DNA of 14,064 bases, from the NCBI GenBank assembly GCA_039927975.1, contig JBDSTZ010000220.1, positions 1 to 14,064 on the forward strand, read 5' to 3'. The notes under the pieces were generated by a model. The model had not been told where the DNA came from. It saw only the letters and a program-made list of their open reading frames with translations, and did not search any database. This DNA comes from JBDSTZ01 sp039927975 (GTDB lineage: Bacteria; Pseudomonadota; Gammaproteobacteria; Burkholderiales; Burkholderiaceae_D). Every line of letters begins with the position of its first letter. Position 1 is the first letter of the stretch. A program made the translations under genes and the position numbers. Shown one piece after another: positions 8,068-14,064 of the stretch.

Positions 8068-8241
8068 ATGAGCCAGCCCACCAACGACGCGCGCCAACAG
8101 CAGCAGCGCGAGAACCAGCAGGCGCAGGACAACGCCAACAAGAACCAGCAGAAGGCCGAGCAGCACGAGACCGATGGTCGTCACAAGCAGGACGGGCAAA
8201 AGGATCACAAGGGCGCCGACAAGGGGCCGCGCGGTCAGTAG
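8068..8241 (+). CDS. small hydrophilic Q/K/N-rich protein of unknown function
   Basis: A 57-residue protein with no recognised family. It is preceded by a strong ribosome site, GAGGAG (8057-8062), five bases before the ATG, which is the main reason to call it real. Its composition is extreme: about 13 glutamines, many asparagines, lysines, aspartates and histidines, and no Ile, Leu, Val, Phe, Tyr, Trp or Cys. The N-terminal half is Q/N-rich (e.g. ARQQQQRENQQAQDNANKNQQ) and the C-terminal half is K/H/D/G-rich, ending KGPRGQ. It is predicted to be fully disordered and heat-soluble; a stress or desiccation protectant or nucleic-acid-associated peptide is possible but unproven. A GC-rich hairpin follows at once. 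Confidence 0.65.
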   Translation: MSQPTNDARQQQQRENQQAQDNANKNQQKAEQHETDGRHKQDGQKDHKGADKGPRGQ

Positions 8242-8248
8242 ACCTCCG

Positions 8249-8279
8249 GGCGGGACCGCGCAGCGCTGGCGGTCCTGTC
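8249..8279. terminator. hairpin between convergent genes
   Basis: GGACCGC (8253-8259) and GCGGTCC (8269-8275) form a 7-bp stem that extends outward with G-U wobbles. It sits in the 49-bp gap between the small plus-strand gene and the end of the minus-strand GGDEF/EAL gene, so it could end transcription in both directions. There is no T run on either side. Confidence 0.4.
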
Positions 8280-8290
8280 GCCCCCGACCT

Positions 8291-10486
8291 TCACGCCGCC
8301 AGGCGTTCAGCCAGCAAATACACGGTGCATTGCGCCACCGGCAGCGGCTTGCTGTAGAAATATCCCTGTACTTCGTCGCAATGGTGCGCCTTGAGCAGCG
8401 CCAGCTGTTCGCGCGTCTCCACGCCCTCGGCCACCACTTTCAGCCGCAGGCTGTGCGCCAGCATGATGATCGCGATCGAAATGGCCAGCGCTTCGCTGCT
8501 TTGCGTCATCTCGCGCACGAACGATTGGTCGAGCTTGAGCTTGTCGAGCGGGAAGCGCTTCAGGTAGCTCAGGTTCGAGTAACCGGTGCCGAAGTCGTCG
8601 AGCGTGAGCGTGATGCCGATCGCTTTGAGCGCGGTCAGCACGGCGATGCTCTTCTCCGGACTATCCATCGACAGGCTTTCGGTCAGCTCGAGTTCGAGCA
8701 GATGCGGCGGCAGCCCGGTCTCGTCGACGATCTGGCGCACCCGCGCGACGATGTCGGGCTGCAGGAACTGGCGCGCCGACAGGTTTACCGCCACCGGCAT
8801 GTCGGCAATGCCGGCGCGCTGCCAGGCCAGCGCCTGGACGCAGGCGGTGCGCAGGATCCAGTCGCCCATCGGCACGATCAAGCCGGTCTGCTCGGCCACC
8901 GGGATGAAGCGGGTCGGCGAGACCAGCCCCAGTTCCGGATGCTGCCAGCGCACCAGCGCTTCAAGCCCGACCACCCGCCCGCTTTTGAGGTCGCGCTTGG
9001 GCTGGTAGTGCAGCACCAGTTCCTCGTGTTTGAGCGCCAGCCGCAAGCCGGCCTCCATCGTCATCCGCTCGGTGGCCAAGCTTTGCATCTCGGCGTTGTA
9101 GGCGCTGACCGTGCAGCGCCCCAGGTCCTTGGCGCGGTACATGGCGGTGTCGGCGGCGTTGAGCAGGGCGTCGGCAGTGGCGCCGTCGGCCGGATAGCCG
9201 CAGTAGCCGATGCTGCAGGTGATCGTGATTTCGGCGCTGGTGGTGGGGATCGGCTGGCGCACGCTGTCGCACAGCGCGCCGAGCAGGGCGTGCGCTTCGG
9301 CAGGCTCGATCGCTTCGAGGATCAGGATGAATTCGTCGTTGCCGATGCGCGCGACGGTGTCGTTTTGGCGCACCGCGCCGCGCAGGATCTGGCCGACCGC
9401 CTGCAACACCTGGTCGCCGATGCTGTGGCCGAAGGCGTCGTTGACTTCCTTGAAGTGGTCGAGGTTGAGAAACGCCACCACCGCCTGCTGGCCGTTCTGG
9501 GCCCAGCGCGCGATGCCCTGTTGCATGCGGTCGCGCAGCACGGCGCGGTTGGGCAGGCCGGTCAGCATGTCGTGGGTGGCCAGTTGTTCGAGTTCGCTTT
9601 GATACTGCTTGCGCGTGGTGTTGTCGTGCGCGATGACCTGGATCACGGTGGCGCCGCCCGAGGTGAACGAGACGGTCGACACCTCCACTTCGACCCGCGA
9701 GCCGTCAAGCCTGAGCCAGGTCTCTTCGAGCGGCGGATTGGGGCGCCCGGTTTCGATCGCGAACTGGGCGCGGCGCTTGACGATGTCGAGCGATTCGGGC
9801 GCGATAATGCTGTGCGCCGCGCGGCCGACCAGTTGCGCGGGAAGCTCGGCGCCGAGCATGCGCAGTGCCGACTGGTTGGCGAATCCGATGTTGGGACCAT
9901 CGATGATCAGCACCGCCGCCGGGGCGTGTTCGATCAGTTGGCGGTAGCGCTCCTCGCTGTCGCGCAGGATCACCAGCAGCTGGTTTGACGCGTTGTCCAG
10001 CTCGCGGCGGCGGAACTGTTCCTCGGTCATGCGCGCCAGGTCGACCAGCGCCGCCACGTCGTCGGCGTCGAAGCTGCGCGGCACGTGGTCGATCAGGCAC
10101 AGCGTGCCGACCGCATAGCCGTTGGTCGAGCGCAGCGGCACGCCGGCATAGGAGCGCACGTGCGGCGCACCGGTCACCAGCGGATTGTCGGCAAAGCGCG
10201 GGTCGGCCAGCGCGTCCTCGATCAGAAAGGGCTCGCTCTGGGTCAGCGCATGGCCGCAAAACGAAATGTCGCGCGGCGTCTCGCACGCTTCCAGGCCGAA
10301 TCGCGACTTGAACCATTGGCGCTTGGCGTCGACCAGCGACACCAGCGCGATCGGCACGCCGAACAGGCGCGCGGCGACCCGCGTGATGCGGTCGAATTCT
10401 TCTTCCGGCGAGGTATCGAGGATCTGCGCGGCGTGCAGGGCGAGCACGCGTTTGGCGTCATCGGCAGGTATCGGCGCTCTTTGCAT
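8291..10486 (-). CDS. GAF-PAS-GGDEF-EAL protein, predicted c-di-GMP phosphodiesterase with degenerate cyclase site
   Basis: A soluble 731-residue signalling protein with no membrane helix. Order: GAF (about 25-160), PAS (about 178-295), GGDEF (about 300-465), EAL (about 478-728). The EAL site is complete: EALVRW from 509, N568 of NLS, E600 and E603 of ELTES, DDFGTGYS at 630-637, KLD at 651-653, AEGVET at 686-691 and QGYF at 707-710. It should therefore cut c-di-GMP to pGpG. The GGDEF site is altered: the signature reads GNDEF (382-386), and the first metal-binding Asp of the DLDHFK block is N341. The RxxD inhibitory site (R373, D376), five residues before the signature, is kept. Most likely it is a phosphodiesterase whose cyclase domain only binds nucleotide. 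ATG 10486 has AGG about eight bases upstream. It appears to be a single-gene unit. Confidence 0.95.
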   Translation of the reverse strand: MQRAPIPADDAKRVLALHAAQILDTSPEEEFDRITRVAARLFGVPIALVSLVDAKRQWFKSRFGLEACETPRDISFCGHALTQSEPFLIEDALADPRFADNPLVTGAPHVRSYAGVPLRSTNGYAVGTLCLIDHVPRSFDADDVAALVDLARMTEEQFRRRELDNASNQLLVILRDSEERYRQLIEHAPAAVLIIDGPNIGFANQSALRMLGAELPAQLVGRAAHSIIAPESLDIVKRRAQFAIETGRPNPPLEETWLRLDGSRVEVEVSTVSFTSGGATVIQVIAHDNTTRKQYQSELEQLATHDMLTGLPNRAVLRDRMQQGIARWAQNGQQAVVAFLNLDHFKEVNDAFGHSIGDQVLQAVGQILRGAVRQNDTVARIGNDEFILILEAIEPAEAHALLGALCDSVRQPIPTTSAEITITCSIGYCGYPADGATADALLNAADTAMYRAKDLGRCTVSAYNAEMQSLATERMTMEAGLRLALKHEELVLHYQPKRDLKSGRVVGLEALVRWQHPELGLVSPTRFIPVAEQTGLIVPMGDWILRTACVQALAWQRAGIADMPVAVNLSARQFLQPDIVARVRQIVDETGLPPHLLELELTESLSMDSPEKSIAVLTALKAIGITLTLDDFGTGYSNLSYLKRFPLDKLKLDQSFVREMTQSSEALAISIAIIMLAHSLRLKVVAEGVETREQLALLKAHHCDEVQGYFYSKPLPVAQCTVYLLAERLAA

Positions 10487-10567
10487 GGGGGAACCTGGAA
10501 GCTGTCGGGCGGTCGGCCAATGTGTCTTCTGGCGACGGCCTTAATTTAACACAACAAGGCTATCCGG

Positions 10568-10596
10568 ATTGCTTACAAATAGTTTTTTTAAGCAAT
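10568..10596. other. AT-rich inverted repeat ahead of the GGDEF/EAL gene
   Basis: ATTGCTTA (10568-10575) and TAAGCAAT (10589-10596) are an 8-bp inverted repeat 13 bases apart, inside the only clearly AT-rich stretch of the window (about 10540-10610). It lies about 80 bp upstream of the minus-strand ATG at 10486, where a promoter or operator would be expected. I could not fit a good -35/-10 pair. Apart from this and the hairpin at 10660-10707, the gap 10487-10719 shows nothing. Confidence 0.35.
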
Positions 10597-10659
10597 AAAT
10601 TGGCGATGTGTTGTTCAGAGGTGATGGAAAAGCTGAATCATGCCGGCGCCGCTGAACAT

Positions 10660-10707
10660 TGGCCGGCGCATCGCGCGGTTCTGAAGCAACCCGCGCGCTG
10701 CCGGCCA
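10660..10707 (-). terminator. long hairpin after the metallo-hydrolase gene
   Basis: Outer arms TGGCCGGC (10660-10667) and GCCGGCCA (10700-10707) pair perfectly. Inner arms CGCGCGGTT (10672-10680) and AACCCGCGCG (10688-10697) pair with one bulged base around a 7-base loop. It starts 13 bases after the minus-strand stop at 10720, fitting a terminator for that gene. The T run (GGTTTTTAG) is on the plus-strand side, so the plus direction would terminate better than the minus direction. Confidence 0.5.
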
Positions 10708-10719
10708 CTGGTTTTTAGC

Positions 10720-11682
10720 TTAGCGCACGCTGCTGTAATTCACCGGAATCCAGGCATAGCCCTTGCCCTCTTTGACCAGGTGGCCCAGTCCGGGAAACTG
10801 GATGTGCGGCGCGCCGACCAGGTAGCCGCCCTTGACCGCCGCGTCGAACTCCTGCTTGCGTTCGGCCGCCGCGTCCTTGGCGTTCAGGTCGAAGCCCACG
10901 GTCAGCTCGGGATGCGCCAGCTGGACCCCGGCCACGTGGATCAGATCACCCACCAGCACCAGCTTCTGACCTTTGCTCTCGACCAGGTAGCGCGAATGGC
11001 CCGGCGTGTGGCCGTCGCCCGCATGCGCGCGAATGCCCGGCAGCAGCTCGGTGTCGCCCTCGAACGGTTTGAACTTGCCGGCCGCGACGTAGGGCTGCAG
11101 CGAGGTCTGGGCGCCTTTGAAGAAGCCCTTCATGTCGGCGCTCGCCTTGTCGAGATTGGCCTGGCTGAGCCAGAAATCGGCTTCTTTTTTCTGCGCGCGC
11201 ACGATGGCGTTCGGGAAGGCGATCTTGCCGCCGCTGATCAAGCCGCCAACGTGGTCAAGGTGCAGGTGGGTGATGTAGATCTCGTCGACCTGTTCGGGCG
11301 TGTAGCCGGCCGCTTTCAGGTTGGCGAGGAAGCGGCCGACGTTCGGGCCAAAGGCGCCGCTGTCGCCGGAGCCGGTGTCGACCAGCACCAGCTTGCTGCC
11401 GGTGTTGATGACGAAGCCGTTGACCGAGGTGTCGAGCGGGCTCTTGAGATGGACCTTGGCCAACTCGGCGTCGACCTGGGCCGGCTTCATGCCGGTGATC
11501 AGGGTGTTGACCGGCAGTTCAATGGTGCCGTCGCCGATGGCGGTCACTTCGAAGTCGCCCAGCATCATGTGGAAATAGCCGGGGTTCGGTGTCTTCACCA
11601 GCGGTGCGGCGGCGAAAGCGCTGGTGGCGCCGGTGCAGGCGAGCAGGGCGGCGAGGGCGAGGGAGGTCAGTTTTCTGGTCAT
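10720..11682 (-). CDS. secreted metallo-beta-lactamase-fold hydrolase, methyl parathion hydrolase-like
   Basis: A 320-residue exported metallohydrolase. A Sec-type signal peptide spans residues 1-24, with likely cleavage after SAFA. The dinuclear metal site is THLHLDH at 138-144 (H139, H141, D143, H144), H229 in GHTPGH, D246 in VGDLIH and H293 in APHIQF. Remembered sequences match methyl parathion hydrolase along the length, for example GDFEVTAIGDGT, DEIYITHLHLDHVGG, FWLSQANLDKA and GKGYAWIPVNYS. Residues linked to organophosphate activity look ancestral here (L61, H249, V262, F264), which points to a lactonase or aryl-ester hydrolase. A quorum-signal lactonase role is possible. I chose ATG 11682 for its signal peptide and the AGGA site about seven bases upstream; an in-frame ATG at 11754 adds 24 unlikely residues. 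A hairpin follows the gene. Confidence 0.93.
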   Translation of the reverse strand: MTRKLTSLALAALLACTGATSAFAAAPLVKTPNPGYFHMMLGDFEVTAIGDGTIELPVNTLITGMKPAQVDAELAKVHLKSPLDTSVNGFVINTGSKLVLVDTGSGDSGAFGPNVGRFLANLKAAGYTPEQVDEIYITHLHLDHVGGLISGGKIAFPNAIVRAQKKEADFWLSQANLDKASADMKGFFKGAQTSLQPYVAAGKFKPFEGDTELLPGIRAHAGDGHTPGHSRYLVESKGQKLVLVGDLIHVAGVQLAHPELTVGFDLNAKDAAAERKQEFDAAVKGGYLVGAPHIQFPGLGHLVKEGKGYAWIPVNYSSVR

Positions 11683-11741
11683 GGGGTTTCCTGTCGACGG
11701 TGAGTGGTTGGTCCCGTTGCCTGTTTGTGAAGCATTCTTAT

Positions 11742-11754
11742 TTGGCAACGCCAA
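11742..11754. promoter_or_regulatory. short inverted repeat upstream of the metallo-hydrolase
   Basis: TTGGC-AAC-GCCAA lies 60 bp ahead of the minus-strand ATG at 11682, where an operator or -35 region would be expected. On the minus strand it reads TTGGCGTTGCCAA followed by the AT-rich ATAAGAAT. No convincing -10 at the right distance supports a full promoter call. Confidence 0.25.
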
Positions 11755-11877
11755 CGATCGTACCGCATATCGGCTGGGTTTGCAGGCGACGGCTTCGCGC
11801 CTGGAAGGGGCGGGGCGACAGAGAGGAGAAGGGCGGACGCGATCGGAAAACCGCAGTGGAAGCGTGGAACGGGTGTG

Positions 11878-12270
11878 TTATGCCGGCGCGTGGCAGCAGA
11901 CGCACAGCTTGTTGCCGTCCGGGTCGCGGAAGTAGGCGCCGTAGTAATCGGCGTGGTACTGCGGCCGCAGTCCCGGCGCGCCGTCGCAGCGGCCGCCGAA
12001 TGCCAGGGCGAGCGCGTGCGCCCGGTCGACCAGCTCACGGCTTGGCGCCAGCAATGCGATCATCTGGCCGTTGCCCGGTGCGGCGCTGTGGCCGTTGAAC
12101 GGCGCGCCGATCAAGAAAAGCGGCCTTGGCGCGTCGGCCGGCATCCAGCCGGCCATGCCGCCTTCGTCGTCGCGAAATTTCAACGGCAGGCCAAGCGCCT
12201 CCATGATCGGTGCGTAAAACCCAAAGGCGCGCGCCAGGTCGGTAACGCCGATATGGATGTGCGACAGCAT
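11878..12270 (-). CDS. VOC-superfamily (glyoxalase/bleomycin-resistance fold) protein
   Basis: A 130-residue single-unit VOC protein made of two beta-alpha-beta-beta-beta modules. HIHIGVTDLARAFGFYAPIM at the N-terminus supplies the first metal-ligand histidine region (H4/H6), and the second half ends YFRDPDGNKLCVCCH (113-127). In most relatives the block after DPDGN is K-[IL]-E and that Glu is the last metal ligand; here C123 takes its place, so metal binding and catalysis may differ. The substrate is unknown. It starts 15 bp after the Anbu stop codon, and its AGGAA ribosome site overlaps that stop (TAGGAA), so it is the last gene of the Anbu operon. The 195 bp between it and the metallo-hydrolase start hold no convincing gene; a TTGGC-AAC-GCCAA inverted repeat (11742-11754) lies there. 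Confidence 0.9.
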   Translation of the reverse strand: MLSHIHIGVTDLARAFGFYAPIMEALGLPLKFRDDEGGMAGWMPADAPRPLFLIGAPFNGHSAAPGNGQMIALLAPSRELVDRAHALALAFGGRCDGAPGLRPQYHADYYGAYFRDPDGNKLCVCCHAPA

Positions 12271-12285
12271 GCGGCGCCCGCTTTC

Positions 12286-13158
12286 CTAGGGCTGCTGCGG
12301 ATCGAACTGCTGCGCCAGCGATTGCAGCGGCAGGGGCGCCAGGTTGGCCTGCAAATGGGCCGGCAGCGGCACCCGCACCGGCGCGCCGGCCTTGTGGGCC
12401 GTCGACAGCACGTTGTCGGTGGCGTCCTGGGCGGCGTCCCACACCGGGTTGTCGATGCCGTCGAAGACGTGCTTCAACTGGCTCGCCCAGTTATTGCGGA
12501 TCATGTTGAAGTACTGGTTCTTCTCGTCGATGGTGACGAAGCGCGTCACCGCCAGGCGCTCGGTCTCGTACACCAGCAGGTCGAGCGGCAGGCCGACCGA
12601 GATGTTCGAGCGCAGGGTCGAATCCATCGAGATGAGCGCGCACTTGGCGGCCGCATCGAGACTGCTGGCCGGGCTGACCACGCGGTCGAGGATCGGCTTG
12701 CCGTATTTGGCCTCGCCGATCTGGAAGTAGGTGTTCTCGTTGTGCGACTCGATGAAATTGCCGGCCGCGTAAATCTGGAACAGGCGGCAGCGCTCGCCCT
12801 TGACCTGGCCGCCGAAGATGATGCTCACGTTGAAGTCGATGCCGAATTCGCCGAGCGATTCGGCGTCGCGCTTGTGCACCGCGCGCACGGCGTCGCCGAC
12901 GATGCGGGCGGCGTCGTACATGCTCGGCGCGTTCCAGATCGTCATGCCGTCGGCGCCGACGTGGTCGGACACCAGGTGGCGCACCGCCTGCGAGATCGAC
13001 AGGTTCCCGGCGGTCATCATCACCATCACCCGGTCGCCCGGGTTCTCGAACACGTTCATCTTGCGGAAGGTGCCGATCTGGTCCACGCCGGCGTTGGTGC
13101 GCGAGTCGGACAGGAACACGAGTCCCGCGTCGAGGCGCATTCCGATACAGTAAGTCAT
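12286..13158 (-). CDS. anbu: Anbu proteasome-type peptidase (ancestral beta subunit)
   Basis: A bacterial homologue of the proteasome beta subunit and HslV, belonging to the Anbu group. Met1 is followed by Thr2, which would become the N-terminal nucleophile after Met removal. D18 (in SDSRTNAG, 17-24) and K33 (in FRKM, 31-34) sit where the proteasome catalytic Asp and Lys belong. Further Anbu hallmarks are TAGNLS (49-54), FGGQ (115-118), QIGEAKYGKPILDRVV (146-161) and SMDSTLRSNISVG (177-189). ATG 13158 is fixed by the need for Thr2, despite a weak ribosome site. Length is 290; the core seems to end near 240, and a Pro/Ala/Gln-rich tail follows. It lies 31 bp after the transglutaminase-like gene. 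Related Anbu proteins form open helical HslV-like assemblies; the substrate is unknown. Confidence 0.95.
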   Translation of the reverse strand: MTYCIGMRLDAGLVFLSDSRTNAGVDQIGTFRKMNVFENPGDRVMVMMTAGNLSISQAVRHLVSDHVGADGMTIWNAPSMYDAARIVGDAVRAVHKRDAESLGEFGIDFNVSIIFGGQVKGERCRLFQIYAAGNFIESHNENTYFQIGEAKYGKPILDRVVSPASSLDAAAKCALISMDSTLRSNISVGLPLDLLVYETERLAVTRFVTIDEKNQYFNMIRNNWASQLKHVFDGIDNPVWDAAQDATDNVLSTAHKAGAPVRVPLPAHLQANLAPLPLQSLAQQFDPQQP

Positions 13159-13189
13159 AGTCGCGGCATGTCAATGTGAAAAGAGCATT

Positions 13190-13999
13190 TTACACTGCCG
13201 TGATCCGGGCGTTGACCGTCATGCTCTCCTGGCCGGCGCCGCGCCGGCTGCCGCGCACTGGCGCCGCCGAATCGTAATCGCGCCCGATCGCCAGGCGGCA
13301 GTAGGCGTCCGTCATCAGGCGCGCGTGCGTGACGTCGATGCTGATCCAGCCAATGAAGTCGCTGTCGGTGACCCACACGTCGACCCAGGCATGGCTGGCC
13401 GCGTGGCCGCTCGATCCGGGGTCGATATAGCCGGACACGTAGCGCGCCGGCAGGCTGCGCGCGTGGCAGCAGGCAAGGTACAAATGGGCCTGGTCCTGGC
13501 ACACGCCGGCGCCGAGCAGCAGGGCGTCGCTGGCGGTGGTGAGCACGCTGGTCGCGCCGCTCTGGTAGGCCACCGCGCCGAAGATCGCCTCGGCCAGCGC
13601 CATCGCCTCGCGCGTGCCGGTCTGGTTCGGCGCCGACGGCAGCAGACGCGCGCCGAAGTCGCGGATCGCGTCGGTCGGCTCGGTCAGCCGGGTCGGCACG
13701 GTGAAGATCAGCGGCGACAGGGTTTCGGTGGTGAGCAGGCGGCCATCCTGCGGCGCGACGGTGGCGACCATGCCCTCGGCGACGATCGCCACCGCGCTGT
13801 GCGGCTCGTTCAGGGTGAGCATCTGTGACAGGTTGCCGTAGGCGTCGGTGTAGGCGTGGCAGTGCCCGGGCGTGCTGATATGCCAGGACAGCACCGTTTG
13901 CTGCGGCTCGGCGCGCGGGGTGATGTGCAGCTGCTGGATGCTGTAGGCCTGGGGCAGGGTGTACTGGTAGAGCGTCTCGTGGCGGATTGAAAGAAGCAT
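13190..13999 (-). CDS. transglutaminase-like cysteine peptidase of the Anbu cluster
   Basis: A 269-residue protein with an N-terminal beta domain (Transglut_N type, about 1-85) and a transglutaminase-fold catalytic domain (about 125-245). The catalytic triad is visible: C167 in GVCQDQAHL, H203 in SHAWVDVW and D222 in SIDVTH. The GRDYDSAAPVRG segment (239-250) is also typical. Members are generally thought to be peptidases or to act on amide bonds rather than to crosslink proteins. There is no signal peptide, so it should act in the cytoplasm with Anbu. ATG 13999 has a strong GGAGG eight bases ahead and lies four bases after the upstream stop, so it belongs to the same operon. Confidence 0.95.
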   Translation of the reverse strand: MLLSIRHETLYQYTLPQAYSIQQLHITPRAEPQQTVLSWHISTPGHCHAYTDAYGNLSQMLTLNEPHSAVAIVAEGMVATVAPQDGRLLTTETLSPLIFTVPTRLTEPTDAIRDFGARLLPSAPNQTGTREAMALAEAIFGAVAYQSGATSVLTTASDALLLGAGVCQDQAHLYLACCHARSLPARYVSGYIDPGSSGHAASHAWVDVWVTDSDFIGWISIDVTHARLMTDAYCRLAIGRDYDSAAPVRGSRRGAGQESMTVNARITAV

Positions 14000-14003
14000 G
14001 GCG

Positions 14004-14064
14004 TCAGCCTCCGGCCGGGACGAGGAAGTCGCGGCTGACGCAGTTGCCCAGCTCGAAAATCTGG
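14004..14064 (-). CDS. C-terminal end of an upstream operon gene, probably alpha-E (DUF403) protein
   Basis: Only the last 19 codons are inside the window, reading QIFELGNCVSRDFLVPAGG and a TGA at 14006-14004, four bases before the transglutaminase-like start. The fragment is too short to identify by sequence. In many proteobacterial genomes the gene directly upstream of this transglutaminase is an alpha-E domain protein, preceded by a circularly permuted ATP-grasp gene, so that is the most likely identity by context. Confidence 0.5.
   Translation of the reverse strand, partial: QIFELGNCVSRDFLVPAGG

Noticed and set aside
8174..9988. A 604-codon plus-strand open frame opposite the GGDEF/EAL gene
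   Set aside because: Antisense shadow rich in Arg, Gln, His, Gly and Val, without a domain or a ribosome site, and it overlaps the end of the small Q-rich gene in another frame.
11679..12038. A 119-codon minus-strand frame upstream of the metallo-hydrolase
   Set aside because: It overlaps the VOC gene in another frame and has no recognisable fold or ribosome site.

Overview
The window is about 14 kb of GC-rich, densely coding bacterial chromosome. The short ArgG/ArgF pair, the orn / M48 protease / pterin dehydratase / rsgA gene order, the WspA-like chemoreceptor and the Anbu gene cluster together suggest Betaproteobacteria, order Burkholderiales, most likely an Oxalobacteraceae relative such as Massilia or Duganella. 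The genus is inferred from remembered family sequences, not from a search. No rRNA, tRNA, CRISPR array, insertion sequence or phage gene is visible.

Layout from left to right. 1-1746 (-): the N-terminal 582 residues of a membrane chemoreceptor that runs off the left edge. 1747-2090: a non-coding gap with a dispersed-repeat-like palindrome and the argG terminator. 2091-4333 (-): argF then argG, two consecutive arginine-biosynthesis enzymes. 4440-6930 (-): a tightly coupled operon, Ste24-type M48 protease, then pterin-4a-carbinolamine dehydratase, then rsgA, joined by two ATGA stop/start overlaps. 6978-7562 (+): orn, divergent from that operon. 7671-8241 (+): a Phd/YefM (StbD-like) antitoxin, what looks like the stump of its lost toxin, and a 57-residue very hydrophilic Q/K/N-rich small protein. 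8291-10486 (-): a GAF-PAS-GGDEF-EAL protein whose cyclase site is degenerate but whose phosphodiesterase site is intact. 10487-10719: a non-coding gap with an AT-rich island and a long hairpin. 10720-11682 (-): a secreted metallo-beta-lactamase-fold hydrolase closely resembling methyl parathion hydrolase. 11878-14064 (-): an operon that reads, in its own direction, the end of an upstream gene (probably alpha-E/DUF403), a transglutaminase-like protease, the Anbu proteasome-type peptidase, and a small VOC/glyoxalase-fold protein.

How the genes work together. argF and argG carry out the two steps from ornithine through citrulline to argininosuccinate. RsgA and Orn are housekeeping functions in 30S ribosome maturation and in the last step of RNA (and pGpG) breakdown. 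The EAL protein is predicted to turn c-di-GMP into pGpG, which Orn can finish. The chemoreceptor resembles WspA, which in other bacteria feeds a diguanylate cyclase, so the window may hold both an input and an output of c-di-GMP signalling.

The right-hand Anbu cluster is the best candidate for a poorly understood system. It combines a self-compartmentalising threonine peptidase homologue, a transglutaminase-fold peptidase and a probable alpha-E partner. In other genomes these travel with a circularly permuted ATP-grasp ligase, a set proposed to make and cleave an unknown peptide or peptide tag.
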